A stretch of DNA of 64,000 nucleotides from contig JAEWKK010000034.1 in the NCBI GenBank assembly GCA_023386045.1, forward strand, positions 1 through 64,000, written 5' to 3'. A program made the position numbers and the translations under genes. Positions 24,878-34,168 of the stretch are shown here, in pieces. A model generated the notes under the pieces. It saw only the letters and a list, made by a program, of their open reading frames with translations. It was not told the DNA's origin and made no database searches. How positions within the stretch are numbered: position 1 is the stretch's first letter; each line of letters opens with the position of its first letter. The stretch is from Bacteroidota bacterium. Lineage in GTDB: Bacteria > Bacteroidota > Bacteroidia > Chitinophagales > Chitinophagaceae.

Positions 24878-26164
24878 TTGGAGCATTTGTTGTTTGCCGG
24901 ATATCTTGTTCTTTTTGCCTGGATCATTACCAAAATAAAATTCTTTACGAATTCAGGACTTACCCACTCGCAACTGATCCTTCTTTTTTTACTTAAGGTC
25001 ATGGCCGGGATTTTCTATGGCTGGATCGGAGTGTATTATGGACAGATGGCTCAAATGATCGATACCTGGGGATATCATTATGAAAGTCTGCGTGAATATG
25101 AAGTCCTACGCCAGCATCCCTTTGATTTTTTCACGAATATCTTTCGTTCGGGTTATGATCACGGCTATTCCAATTTTTTCTCTACACATAATTCCTGGTG
25201 GAATGATATCAAAGGGACCTTCCTCATTAAATTGATGGCCCTTTTTAATATGTTCACATTTGGTCATTATTATGTGAATGTGATCTTTATCTGCTTCCTG
25301 ACTTTTTTTGGACCGGTGGCTATTTATCGTGTCATGAAACATATTTTTCCAGGAAGGAAGATCCAGGTTTTGATCGCCACCTTTCTCCTGCCTTCATTTT
25401 TGTACTGGACCAGCGGATTACATAAGGAGGGATTGATCTTCACCGGCCTGGCCCTGATGATTTATGCGATTTATTTCGGATTCAGGGACGGCCATTTTTC
25501 ATGGAAACACTATCTCGTTATCCTGCTCGGATTCCTGCTGGTACTGGTGTTGCGGAATTTTCTGATCATCACCATTCTGCCTGCGCTTCTTGCATGGATC
25601 CTCTCAGAAAAATTGAAAAACAAATGGAAACCTTTGGGAGTTTATGCTGTTGTCACCCTGGTTTTTATCGCACTGTTTTTTTCGACGAGATTCGTTAGTG
25701 GAAAATTTGACCTGCCACAGGCTACGGTCAATAAGCAGGAGGAATTCCTGAAATTAGGTGGAGGATCGGCAGTTGAGGTAAAGAGACTGGAACCGAATTT
25801 CACCAGTTTTGTTTCCAACGCACCACAGGCCCTTGCCCTGAGCCTGATCAGGCCTTATCCTTCCGATGTAAAACACCTTCTTTCCCTGGCAGCAGCTTTG
25901 GAAATCAACCTGCTCCTGGTCCTTTTTCTTTGTTTTCTGATCTGGAGAAAAAATGGTGTTCCTCTTTCTCCTTTTTTATTATTCTGTCTTTTACTCTCCT
26001 TCAGCATCCTCATGATGATCGGCTATACCGTCAATATCCTGGGTGCCATTGTTCGTTACAGGAGCATCATCCTGCCTTTTTTAGCCATTCCAATGATCGC
26101 TATGATCAACTGGCAAAGAATTGGACAGGTTTTGGCAGGAAATATTATAGATAAAAATAATTAA
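24878..26164 (+). CDS. Polytopic membrane protein of unknown function
   Basis: A 428-residue inner-membrane protein with roughly ten hydrophobic helices, for example LLFAGYLVLFAWIITKI, LILLFLLKVMAGIFYGW, YYVNVIFICFLTFFGPVAIY, LVILLGFLLVLVLRNFLII and LLLVLFLCFLIW. A large loop (about residues 50-115) holds DTWGYHYESLREYEVLRQ, and LYWTSGLHKEGLIFTGLAL follows, which recalls membrane glycosyltransferase- or polymerase-like proteins. The start is a TTG at 24878, since a stop lies 5 codons upstream and the first ATG comes after the second helix. I do not assign an activity. Confidence 0.8.
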   Translation: MEHLLFAGYLVLFAWIITKIKFFTNSGLTHSQLILLFLLKVMAGIFYGWIGVYYGQMAQMIDTWGYHYESLREYEVLRQHPFDFFTNIFRSGYDHGYSNFFSTHNSWWNDIKGTFLIKLMALFNMFTFGHYYVNVIFICFLTFFGPVAIYRVMKHIFPGRKIQVLIATFLLPSFLYWTSGLHKEGLIFTGLALMIYAIYFGFRDGHFSWKHYLVILLGFLLVLVLRNFLIITILPALLAWILSEKLKNKWKPLGVYAVVTLVFIALFFSTRFVSGKFDLPQATVNKQEEFLKLGGGSAVEVKRLEPNFTSFVSNAPQALALSLIRPYPSDVKHLLSLAAALEINLLLVLFLCFLIWRKNGVPLSPFLLFCLLLSFSILMMIGYTVNILGAIVRYRSIILPFLAIPMIAMINWQRIGQVLAGNIIDKNN

Positions 26165-26314
26165 TGATTTTTTCTTGAGAACCCCCATCTTAACTCAACT
26201 ATAGGGCAAAATTTTTCAATTATTTTCCACTTTCCATGTATTTTTCTGCACATTTGAACTATTTTTTTAAAAGTTTCCCTGACAAAATCTTTTATTTGCA
26301 TCAAATTAAATTTT

Positions 26315-28504
26315 ATGTCCCTTCGCTTTAATGCCCTCAAAAACCTGCTGAACGCGGAAAGGGTTCAACCAGAGAGCTGTACCAAGATCACTCCCATTTT
26401 TGCTGAAAATGTATTTACCCACCAGGTTGCCCGACAATTCCTGAGTGATGAAGCTTATAAAAGTTTGATGGGTTCTATCAGGTCCGGACAGAAGATTGAC
26501 CGTGGCATGGCCGCACAAATTGCCAATGGAATCAGGGCATGGGCAGAAAGCAAGGGTGTTACCCACTTTACACATTGGTTCCAGCCACTTACCGGCACAA
26601 CGGCTGAAAAACATGATTCTTTTTTCACGCTTAAAAGCGATGGAACACCCATAGAACAATTTGAAGGTGATGCACTCATCCAACAGGAACCAGATGCTTC
26701 TTCTTTCCCAAGCGGTGGTTTGCGTGCTACTTTTGAAGCCCGCGGCTATACAGCCTGGGATCCTTCTTCACCCGCCTTTATCATGGACATTGGACTTGGA
26801 AAAACACTTTGCATTCCTACCCTTTTCATTTCATATACCGGTGAATCCCTTGACTATAAAGCTCCATTGCTCAAAGCCCTCGAAGCGGTGAACAATGCAG
26901 CGGTTGACGTTTGTAATTATTTTGACAGGAATGTTACCCGCGTTACTCCAACCCTTGGCTGGGAACAGGAATATTTTGTAGTGGATGAAGGATTGTTCAA
27001 TGCCCGCCCCGACCTGATTGCCTGCGGAAGAACTGTTTTTGGACACAATCCTGCTAAAGGACAACAACTGGAAGACCATTATTTTGGTTCTATTCCTGAA
27101 AGAGTATATGCCTTCATGCGTGATTTCGAAACAGAATCCTATCGCCTGGGTATTCCTCTGCGCACCCGTCATAACGAGGTAGCACCAGCGCAGTTTGAGT
27201 GTGCTCCCATTTTTGAAGAAGCCAACCTCGCCGTTGACCACAATACTTTATTGATGGATGTGATGACCCGCGTGGCAGCACGTCACCGCCTCAGGGTATT
27301 GCTCCACGAAAAACCATTTGCAGGCATCAATGGCAGCGGAAAGCACAATAACTGGAGCCTGGCAACAGATACCGGTGTGAACCTGCTGGCTCCCGGCAAA
27401 ACGCCAAAGACCAACCTGATGTTCCTGGCATTCTTTGTCAATGCCATCAAAGCCGTTCATGATTATGCAGACCTGCTGAGAGCAGCCATCGCCTCTGCCA
27501 GCAATGATTTCCGCCTGGGTGCCAACGAAGCGCCACCCGCTATCATTTCTGTTTTCATCGGACAGTATCTTACCAAGGTGTTGAATGATGTGAAGCAAAG
27601 AGTAACAGAAAGCATGGACGAAACAGATGAAAGCATGCTTAAGATGGACATTCACAGGAGCATTCCAGAATTGCTGCTTGACAATACCGATCGTAACCGT
27701 ACATCACCATTTGCCTTCACTGGGAATAAATTTGAATTCCGTGCTGTGGGTTCCTCAGCCAATTGCGCTAATGCCATGACGGTATTGAATACAATTATGG
27801 CCGAAACTCTCAAGACATTTAAAAAAGATGTGGACGCGCATATTGAGAAAGGTGAAAAGAAAGAGATCGCCATCATGCACACCATTCGCGAATACATTGT
27901 AAGCAGTGAAAAGATCCTTTTTGAAGGTGATGGCTACAGCGAAGAGTGGGAAAAAGAAGCTGCACGCCGTGGGCTGCCTAATGTAAAAACCACTCCATTG
28001 GCTCTTGATGCAATGGTTACCAGCAAGGCAAAGCAGTTATTTGAAGGCAATAACATTTACACGCATGCAGAACTCGAAGCAAGGCACGAGATTGAGCTCG
28101 AGAAATACATCAAGAAAGTACAGATCGAAAGCCGTCTGATGGTAGAATTGGCATCTACACATGTAATGCCCGCTGCGATCAATTACCAGAACAAACTGAT
28201 CGCGAATATCCGTGGCCTGAAAGAGGTAGGACTTGCAGAAGGCGCCTGTACACAAAGAACACAGATGCTCACAAAGCTATCAGAGCATATCAATAAGGTA
28301 AGTGAACTGACAGAAGCCATGACCGAAGCAAGAAAGGTAGCTAACAATATCTCAGATAACAGGGAGAAAGCCATTGCTTATTGCAGTGATGTCAAGGAGA
28401 AGTATTTTGATACACTTCGTTACCATGTAGATAAGCTGGAACAACTGGTAGATGATAATGACTGGAATCTTCCCAAGTACAGGGAACTGGTTTTCCTGCG
28501 CTGA
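26315..28504 (+). CDS. glnN: Type III glutamine synthetase
   Basis: A 729-residue GS-III, much longer than GS-I, as is typical of Bacteroidota. Visible motifs: HWFQPLTGTTAEKHDSF, GWEQEYFVVDEGLF (metal-binding glutamates), RHNEVAPAQFECAPIFEEAN and FAGINGSGKHNNWSL (ATP/glutamate binding). The long C-terminal helical extension contains coiled-coil-like sequence (KLSEHINKVSELTEAM). It forms glutamine from glutamate and ammonia and is probably dodecameric. It is monocistronic with a clear terminator. The upstream 26165-26314 is AT-rich with no good consensus promoter. Confidence 0.97.
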   Translation: MSLRFNALKNLLNAERVQPESCTKITPIFAENVFTHQVARQFLSDEAYKSLMGSIRSGQKIDRGMAAQIANGIRAWAESKGVTHFTHWFQPLTGTTAEKHDSFFTLKSDGTPIEQFEGDALIQQEPDASSFPSGGLRATFEARGYTAWDPSSPAFIMDIGLGKTLCIPTLFISYTGESLDYKAPLLKALEAVNNAAVDVCNYFDRNVTRVTPTLGWEQEYFVVDEGLFNARPDLIACGRTVFGHNPAKGQQLEDHYFGSIPERVYAFMRDFETESYRLGIPLRTRHNEVAPAQFECAPIFEEANLAVDHNTLLMDVMTRVAARHRLRVLLHEKPFAGINGSGKHNNWSLATDTGVNLLAPGKTPKTNLMFLAFFVNAIKAVHDYADLLRAAIASASNDFRLGANEAPPAIISVFIGQYLTKVLNDVKQRVTESMDETDESMLKMDIHRSIPELLLDNTDRNRTSPFAFTGNKFEFRAVGSSANCANAMTVLNTIMAETLKTFKKDVDAHIEKGEKKEIAIMHTIREYIVSSEKILFEGDGYSEEWEKEAARRGLPNVKTTPLALDAMVTSKAKQLFEGNNIYTHAELEARHEIELEKYIKKVQIESRLMVELASTHVMPAAINYQNKLIANIRGLKEVGLAEGACTQRTQMLTKLSEHINKVSELTEAMTEARKVANNISDNREKAIAYCSDVKEKYFDTLRYHVDKLEQLVDDNDWNLPKYRELVFLR

Positions 28505-28515
28505 TAAAATTTAAA

Positions 28516-28546
28516 AATCCTCTTCACCCCGAAGAGGATTTTTTTT
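28516..28546. terminator. Terminator after glnN, likely bidirectional
   Basis: A perfect 10-base-pair stem (AATCCTCTTC/GAAGAGGATT) with loop ACCCC and eight T on the plus strand. On the minus strand it is followed by TTTTTAAATTTT and may end the small gene at 28567. Confidence 0.85.
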
Positions 28547-28566
28547 GCCTGCACATTTCAAGTGCA

Positions 28567-28671
28567 TTAGTAAAACAGCACCGTAAGTATGATCACGGTT
28601 GCTACCAAAGCTGAAATGGCCAATACGCTTTGGTTCGTTTCATCCTGGAGTAAAGAATTGATTCGTTTCAT
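28567..28671 (-). CDS. Small single-helix membrane peptide (34 residues)
   Basis: A 34-codon frame too short for most gene finders. The N-terminal half is hydrophilic (MKRINSLLQDETNQS) and is followed by one hydrophobic helix (VLAISALVATVIILTVLFY) that reaches the stop. It is followed closely by a bidirectional hairpin. Upstream, between it and the ABC-F gene stop, is 119 bases with a small dyad CCGTA/TACGG in the leader. Topology suggests N-in, C-out. I know no family; existence is likely but unproved. Confidence 0.5.
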   Translation of the reverse strand: MKRINSLLQDETNQSVLAISALVATVIILTVLFY

Positions 28672-28790
28672 AACACAGATTTTTAAGGTGAAGAAATAGC
28701 CTCCGTAGTTTACGGATTTTAACCTGTGTCTTCTTAAGGAAGGATCATCACAAAAGAAATAAAAGCTTTCGGTATTTGCAATAGGCAGGA

Positions 28791-30662
28791 CTATTGAGCT
28801 ATTTCACTGAGTTCCAGCCACCTCATTTCCTTTTCATCTATGAGTGAACTGATCTCTCCTATTCTTAGTGAGAGTTGCTGCAATTCTTCAAATGGAAGAC
28901 TGGTATCTGAAAGTTTTTGACTGATTTCGCTTTTTTCTTTTTCCAGTGCCCTGATATCTTTTTCAAGCATCTCAAATTCCCTTTGCTCCTTGAATGAAAG
29001 TTTCTTTTTAACCGGAGCAGCTGTCACCGGCAAGGGCTCTGATTTTTTTTCTTCTATACGTACTGCTTCCTGTTGTTTTTGCCATTCGCGGAATTGTGCA
29101 TAATTGCCTGGGAAATCCCTGATCTCGCCACCTCCTTCAAAAACAAATAAATGATCAACCAGGCGGTCCATAAAATACCTGTCGTGACTCACAATCACCA
29201 GGCACCCTGGAAATTCAAGCAGGAAATTTTCAAGAACAGAAAGTGTGGGAAGATCAAGGTCATTGGTCGGCTCATCGAGTATTAAAAAATTAGGATTACG
29301 AAAAAGTATGGTCAGCAAATGAAGCCTTCTTTTTTCACCACCACTTAGTTTACTGATGTAGGTATACTGTTGATCGGGTGGAAATAAAAATAGATTCAGA
29401 AATTGGGCTGCACTTAATGAACCGCCGTTGGCCAGAGGAAAATTTTCAGCAATGCCTTTCACGTATTCTATCACACGCATGTCTTCCTTTACCTGGAGAC
29501 CCATCTGTGAATAATTACCAAATACTACAGTATCCCCTATGTTCACCTTACCACTATCAGCTTTTTCAAGACCTTGTATAATATTGATAAAAGTGGATTT
29601 GCCTGCTCCGTTCTTACCTACAATTCCAACCCTTTCACCTTTTTTGAATGTATAATCAAAGCCTTTTAAAATCACTTTATCGCCAAAGCTCTTATAGACT
29701 TTTTTCAGTTCAACTGTCTTTCCACCCAAACGACTCATCTTGCTTTGCAATTCCAGCTGTTGTTCCTGCAACTGCTGCTTTGCTTTTTTTTCTACCTCAT
29801 AAAAATTATCAATGCGGCTTTTTGATTTGGTGGTTCTTGCCTTGGGTTGCTTGCGCATCCACTCGAGTTCTTTGCGGTATAAATTTCTGGCCTTGTCAAT
29901 ACTCGCTGCTTCACTTTCTTCCCGCTGCGCTTTTTTCTCCAGGAAATTGGCATAGTCGCCTTTATGAAAATAAAGCACACTGTTTTCCAGTTCCCACACT
30001 TCATCACAAACTGCATCGAGGAAATACCGGTCATGCGTTACCAGCAAAAGCGTGACATTTTCTTTGTTCAGGTAATGTTCCAGCCATTCCACCATTTCAA
30101 CATCCAGGTGGTTGGTAGGTTCGTCCATGATGAGCAGCACATGCTTGTGTTCAAAGCCAATATCAATCAGTGTTTTTGCCAGCGCAACCCTTTTTTTCTG
30201 GCCCCCGCTCAGTGTGGAAACCTTTTGATTGAGTTGATGAATATTCAGTTTGCCCAAAATCTGCTTCACCTTGGCATCAAAGTCCCAGGCTCTGGCTTCA
30301 TCCATTTTTACCAGCAACTCAGAAACCTTTTCATCATTTCCTTCATCAACAGCAGCTTCGTACTGCTTGATCACATGAATGACAGGATGTGAAATATGAA
30401 AAATATTATCCAGCACGGTTGCCTGCTCATCCAGCCTGGGATCCTGTTCAAAGAAAGCCGTATCAACATCCTTGTTGATCCAGATCTTTCCTTCATCGGC
30501 GATTTCTTTACCGGCAACAATTTTAAGCAGTGTTGATTTACCAGACCCGTTTCTTGCTACCAGTGCGATCTTGTCGCCTTCTGAAATATGAAAAGAGATA
30601 TGATCAAAAAGTGGTTTTATTCCGTAAGACTTTCCCAGGTTCTCTGCAGACACATAATGCAT
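28791..30662 (-). CDS. ABC-F ATPase, Uup-like
   Basis: A 623-residue protein with two fused ABC domains and no membrane segments. Walker A motifs: ARNGSGKSTLL and GKNGAGKSTFI. Signature motifs: LSGGQKKRVALAKTL and LSGGEKRRLHLLTIL. Walker B: LLIMDEPTNHLD and FLILDEPTNDLD. The inter-domain linker (ELEWMRKQPKARTTKSK) and a C-terminal coiled coil (FEMLEKDIRALEKEKSEISQ) are Uup-type. These proteins act on ribosomes or on DNA-associated processes. It probably forms its own unit, since a terminator lies upstream at 30736. Confidence 0.93.
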   Translation of the reverse strand: MHYVSAENLGKSYGIKPLFDHISFHISEGDKIALVARNGSGKSTLLKIVAGKEIADEGKIWINKDVDTAFFEQDPRLDEQATVLDNIFHISHPVIHVIKQYEAAVDEGNDEKVSELLVKMDEARAWDFDAKVKQILGKLNIHQLNQKVSTLSGGQKKRVALAKTLIDIGFEHKHVLLIMDEPTNHLDVEMVEWLEHYLNKENVTLLLVTHDRYFLDAVCDEVWELENSVLYFHKGDYANFLEKKAQREESEAASIDKARNLYRKELEWMRKQPKARTTKSKSRIDNFYEVEKKAKQQLQEQQLELQSKMSRLGGKTVELKKVYKSFGDKVILKGFDYTFKKGERVGIVGKNGAGKSTFINIIQGLEKADSGKVNIGDTVVFGNYSQMGLQVKEDMRVIEYVKGIAENFPLANGGSLSAAQFLNLFLFPPDQQYTYISKLSGGEKRRLHLLTILFRNPNFLILDEPTNDLDLPTLSVLENFLLEFPGCLVIVSHDRYFMDRLVDHLFVFEGGGEIRDFPGNYAQFREWQKQQEAVRIEEKKSEPLPVTAAPVKKKLSFKEQREFEMLEKDIRALEKEKSEISQKLSDTSLPFEELQQLSLRIGEISSLIDEKEMRWLELSEIAQ

Positions 30663-30735
30663 GCGGCAAAGGAAAGGAATATGAGAGAGATGAACAAGGA
30701 ATCAAAATGTCCAGCTTTTACAATTGAATTATAGA

Positions 30736-30767
30736 TAAAAAAACAGGACCGGAAATTTCCGGTCCTG
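30736..30767 (-). terminator. Terminator after the CsbD gene
   Basis: A perfect 24-base palindrome (CAGGACCGGAAA/TTTCCGGTCCTG, 30744-30767) followed on the minus strand by seven T. It ends the lipid kinase-csbD transcript 40 bases after the csbD stop. Confidence 0.88.
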
Positions 30768-30807
30768 AATCTGCACCATAAAATGGTTCTATTTCTGTTC
30801 GGTGACA

Positions 30808-31008
30808 TTAATCCCTGTCGCGATCCAGACCCTTGATCCAATCGATTACCTGCTCTCTTGTTTTTCCAAGCCTGGTCTGCAATCGTCCATACAATTCATC
30901 TTCCTTTCCATCTTCATAACGAAGATCGTCATCCGTAAGGTCACCATGAGCCTGCTTGGCCTTGCCCTTCAGCTCATTCCATCTTCCTTTTAATTCAAGT
31001 CTGTCCAT
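30808..31008 (-). CDS. CsbD-family stress-response protein
   Basis: A 66-residue protein matching the CsbD family: MDRLELKGRWNELKGKAKQA then HGDLTDDDLRYEDGKEDELY and a terminal LGKTREQVIDWI. Such proteins are abundant under stress in many bacteria but have no known activity. It lies 39 bases downstream of the lipid kinase and is probably cotranscribed. Confidence 0.9.
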   Translation of the reverse strand: MDRLELKGRWNELKGKAKQAHGDLTDDDLRYEDGKEDELYGRLQTRLGKTREQVIDWIKGLDRDRD

Positions 31009-31047
31009 AACGATTAATTTCTTCAGTAAATAAAAAAATAGTGCCAG

Positions 31048-31941
31048 TTATGCAGTCTGTGCAGGAACCACCACATGCAGAACTCCGGCAAGTACGCGGG
31101 CTTTAACAAGAGCTGTCTTTCCTTCAAACTCACCATCAACCTGGAAATAAGCTTTACGATGGATGCGAATTTCGGCTTCCGTAGCCGGAATCACTTCTAT
31201 TCTTTTGGGATGAAAGGACCTGTCGGTAAAAATTGCTTTAAGAATCTCTAACACATTTAATTTTCTAAGGATCACGATTTCAAAACGACCATCGGCAATA
31301 TCACCTTCCGGATTGATATTGGCACCAGTTCCATATTTGCGGGCATTGGCCATTACCACCATGTATGCTTTTCGCTGGTAGCTGGCTGATTCGGTTTGAA
31401 TGGACACACGCATTTTTTGTTTTTGCCACAATACCCGGAAAACTGCTTTGCCATAACTCCACATCCCTCTTTTTTTTGATTGTTCAAAATATTTTACCAG
31501 CATGGCATTGAGGCCAACATCGCAAAGGTGAATGCAGATCTGCTCTTCATTAATACGCAGCAGGTCTATTTTTTTAATGCTGCCGTGAATCACCACATCA
31601 AGAGCTTCTTCCATATTCACAGGCAAGCCCAGTTCTGTGGCCATGCCATTGGCTGAACCGGCTGGCAGAATTCCAAGAACAAGGGGTGTTTCCTTAAGTA
31701 TGCCTGCCACCATTTTTACTGTACCATCACCACCAACTGCTACAACACGATCCGGTTTGAAGAGGTCTATATGGTGCATCACGGAACGCTTGTCATCCTG
31801 TCCTGTAAGGAGATAGAACTCCATGCGATGAGGCTTATCCCTGAAATATTCCCGGATGGCAGCCTCCCAGTTATTTTTTTCCTTTCCACCCGAAACAGGA
31901 TTGATAATAAACAATACTTTTAATCCTTCACCCTTCTGCAT
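31048..31941 (-). CDS. Diacylglycerol/lipid kinase family protein (YegS/DgkB-like)
   Basis: A 297-residue lipid kinase of the DAGK catalytic family. Motifs: FIINPVSGGKEKNNW, VVAVGGDGTVKMVAG (the GGDG nucleotide loop) and GILPAGSANGMATELGLP. The C-terminal beta-sandwich has CDVGLNAMLVKYFE, GANINPEGDIADGRFEIVIL and a terminal DGEFEGKTALVKA. It would phosphorylate diacylglycerol or a related lipid at the inner membrane. The ATG at 31941 is chosen: 47 extra upstream codons would overlap the divergent gene. It stands head to head, 21 bases apart, with a phosphatidate-phosphatase-like gene. Confidence 0.92.
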   Translation of the reverse strand: MQKGEGLKVLFIINPVSGGKEKNNWEAAIREYFRDKPHRMEFYLLTGQDDKRSVMHHIDLFKPDRVVAVGGDGTVKMVAGILKETPLVLGILPAGSANGMATELGLPVNMEEALDVVIHGSIKKIDLLRINEEQICIHLCDVGLNAMLVKYFEQSKKRGMWSYGKAVFRVLWQKQKMRVSIQTESASYQRKAYMVVMANARKYGTGANINPEGDIADGRFEIVILRKLNVLEILKAIFTDRSFHPKRIEVIPATEAEIRIHRKAYFQVDGEFEGKTALVKARVLAGVLHVVVPAQTA

Positions 31942-31962
31942 GCTTATTGTATAGTATTTTTC

Positions 31963-33018
31963 ATGCCAACACAAAAAAGCATAAAAGCCAGGATCATGCG
32001 ATGGCTGGGTCTCACTGATAATATTACCATCAGGGTATATCACGGTTATGGACATGCCAAACAAATGAATATTTACGGGCACGTTTTCAGGTTAAGTCCA
32101 CTACCCCGGAAGAGATACCGCAAAAGCTTTATCAGGAATACACTGGCGCTGCTTCGCTTATTTATCGTAAAGCCTTTTTCAAATATCCAGGTAGAGCTGC
32201 AATGGGAAAATTTCAGCATGCAATGCCAAACGGATGATGATGGCTTTTTTCATTTCGGCTGGAAAGATGAGCCGCCCCTGCCCCAGGGATGGCAGGAAGT
32301 GACCATTAGAGCCAAAATAAGGGAAGAGGTCCTGGCAACATCCACAGGAAAAATCTACATCCCTTACAATACTCAATATGGTTTCATCTCTGATATAGAC
32401 GACACTTTCCTTATTTCACATTCTTCCAAACTCAGGAAAAGACTTTTTGTGCTTTTTACACAAAATGCAAGGACGCGCAAACCCTTTGAAGGAGTGGTCA
32501 AACATTACCAGCTCTTGTCTTTAAGTAATACAACACCCGAAGCACCGAATCCTTTTTTTTATGTTTCCAGCAGTGAATGGAATTTATATGATTACATCCT
32601 TGAATTCACCCGCGTGAATGAAATACCGGAAGGTGTGTTTCTGCTTAACCAGCTGAAAAGGTTCAGCCAGTTGCTGAAGACCGGACAAAACCACCACATG
32701 ACCAAGTTCACAAGGATAGCCAGGATACTTGAATCCTATCCCCAGCAACGGTTTGTATTACTGGGCGACAGTTCTCAACAGGACCCTTATATCTATGAGG
32801 CGATTGTTTCACATTTCCCAAAACAGATTCATGCAGTATATATCCGTGATGTTTATGAAAAGAATAAAAAAAAGGCAGCCGATGTTCTGGAAAAGATCGA
32901 ATCACATGGTGTACCCTGTTGCTTTTTCAGTCACAGCACCGATGCCATTCTTCATTCAAGAAAGATCGGGTTGATAGCGGATACCGAGGTTGCCAGAGAA
33001 AAATTAAACAAAACCTGA
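31963..33018 (+). CDS. App1-like phosphatidate phosphatase (DUF2183)
   Basis: A 351-residue protein. After an N-terminal domain of about 140 residues with beta-rich sequence, it has the HAD-like catalytic motif GFISDIDDTFLIS, FYVSSSEWNLYDYI and VLLGDSSQQDPYIYEAI, which match the App1/DUF2183 phosphatase family. Yeast App1 is a Mg-dependent phosphatidate phosphatase. A role in phospholipid balance is inferred from the family and from the divergent lipid kinase. It is the first gene of an apparent three-gene operon. Confidence 0.85.
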   Translation: MPTQKSIKARIMRWLGLTDNITIRVYHGYGHAKQMNIYGHVFRLSPLPRKRYRKSFIRNTLALLRLFIVKPFSNIQVELQWENFSMQCQTDDDGFFHFGWKDEPPLPQGWQEVTIRAKIREEVLATSTGKIYIPYNTQYGFISDIDDTFLISHSSKLRKRLFVLFTQNARTRKPFEGVVKHYQLLSLSNTTPEAPNPFFYVSSSEWNLYDYILEFTRVNEIPEGVFLLNQLKRFSQLLKTGQNHHMTKFTRIARILESYPQQRFVLLGDSSQQDPYIYEAIVSHFPKQIHAVYIRDVYEKNKKKAADVLEKIESHGVPCCFFSHSTDAILHSRKIGLIADTEVAREKLNKT

Positions 33019-33059
33019 ATGGCACAATGTTTAGGATAGTTGGATGTAAACAATCAGTT

Positions 33060-33572
33060 ATGCAAAAGAACCTCGAACAAACACAGGCGCTTGAAAAATT
33101 CAGGAAGCTCGTCAATGATATTAATATTTGCATGTTCATCACCAATCATGCAGGTGGCGATGGTCATGACCATGATCACACGCGGCCAATGGCTACCATA
33201 GATGTTGAAGAAGATGGCACTCTATGGTTTTATACAGACATCAGGTCTATTAAGGTTGAAGAAGTGAGCAGGGAAAAAACAGTACACCTAGCTTATGCCC
33301 ATCCTGGCAAGGAAAGCTACCTGGATGTTTGGGGTAGTGCATCTGTTGTAACGGACCGTTCTGTCATAAAAGAAAAATGGTCGCCCATTGTAAAGGCCTG
33401 GTTTCCGGATGGTGTGGATGATCCCAATCTTGCCTTATTAAAAGTACAGCCACGCGATATGTATTACTGGGATGCTGAAACCGGAAAGATGATCGCCTTT
33501 CTTAAGATCGCTGCTTCTGTGGTCACTGGTAAAAAACTCGCAGAAGGTAAGGAAGGAAAATTATATGTATGA
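33060..33572 (+). CDS. Pyridoxamine-phosphate-oxidase-like (general stress 26-type) protein
   Basis: A 170-residue split-barrel flavin-type protein. It has ALEKFRKLVNDINICMFITN, then a His/Asp-rich loop (HAGGDGHDHDHTRPM), then GTLWFYTDIRSIKVEEV and VHLAYAHPGKESYLDVWGSA, with KPWF-like region IVKAWFPDGVDDPNLALLKV. This is the general-stress-protein-26 group. It may bind FMN or F420-like cofactors; the substrate is unknown. Start ATG at 33060 (MQKNLEQTQ); an ATG at 33027 is also possible. Its stop overlaps the next start (ATGA). Confidence 0.88.
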   Translation: MQKNLEQTQALEKFRKLVNDINICMFITNHAGGDGHDHDHTRPMATIDVEEDGTLWFYTDIRSIKVEEVSREKTVHLAYAHPGKESYLDVWGSASVVTDRSVIKEKWSPIVKAWFPDGVDDPNLALLKVQPRDMYYWDAETGKMIAFLKIAASVVTGKKLAEGKEGKLYV

Positions 33573-34165
33573 GCCTGGAAGAATTGGTTCCAGAGAATAC
33601 TGAAGGGGCAGCTTCCAATACGCAGTCACATTCAGAGTTTGAAAGCATGGAAGAGGCAGCCTCTTTTTATCAACTGGCCAGGGAAAGATTATTAAATGTA
33701 AACAACTGGCATCAGCTGGCAGGAAAGGCAACAGCGCAATTTCAGCTGAGGGATGGCAATGGAAATGCAGTAGGTCGCAAAGCCAGGAAAGGAGATTACT
33801 TCCAGATCGATATTCCCGCACCTGGTTCTGTAACAGGTGATGGTTGCGACTGGGTTAAAATTGAAGATATCAGGGAGGATGAAAATTTCCTTGTCATCAC
33901 CGTACGCCCCTGTTCCAATCCACAAAACAACAAGGAAGACACAGCACATTTTTTCAGCAGCGATTCCAGTTCTTCTTTTCTTGTAAAAAGAGAAGGCAGA
34001 AAAGTCACTGCCGGTGTGCATGGACGTAATGAAAAGCCTAATGCAGATGCAGATAAATTGGTTGACAAAATCAGGAACACAGTTGTTGCCATAGGTGCCA
34101 TCACAGGTTTTTCAAAGCTGCAATGGAAAAGCCTTGTCAACGGAATTGTAAAAAAGGAAGAATAA
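33569..34165 (+). CDS. Hypothetical protein coupled to the PNPOx-like gene
   Basis: A 198-residue soluble protein, translationally coupled to the upstream gene by a 4-base ATGA overlap. It begins acidic (MSLEELVPENTEGAAS), then has ESMEEAASFYQLARERLLNV, RKGDYFQIDIPAPGS and ITVRPCSNPQNNKEDTAHFF, ending with a hydrophobic patch (VVAIGAITGFSKLQWKSLVN). I recognise no family. Its place with the App1-like and stress-26 genes suggests a shared stress or lipid role; this is inference only. Confidence 0.75.
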   Translation: MSLEELVPENTEGAASNTQSHSEFESMEEAASFYQLARERLLNVNNWHQLAGKATAQFQLRDGNGNAVGRKARKGDYFQIDIPAPGSVTGDGCDWVKIEDIREDENFLVITVRPCSNPQNNKEDTAHFFSSDSSSSFLVKREGRKVTAGVHGRNEKPNADADKLVDKIRNTVVAIGAITGFSKLQWKSLVNGIVKKEE

Positions 34166-34168
34166 TAC

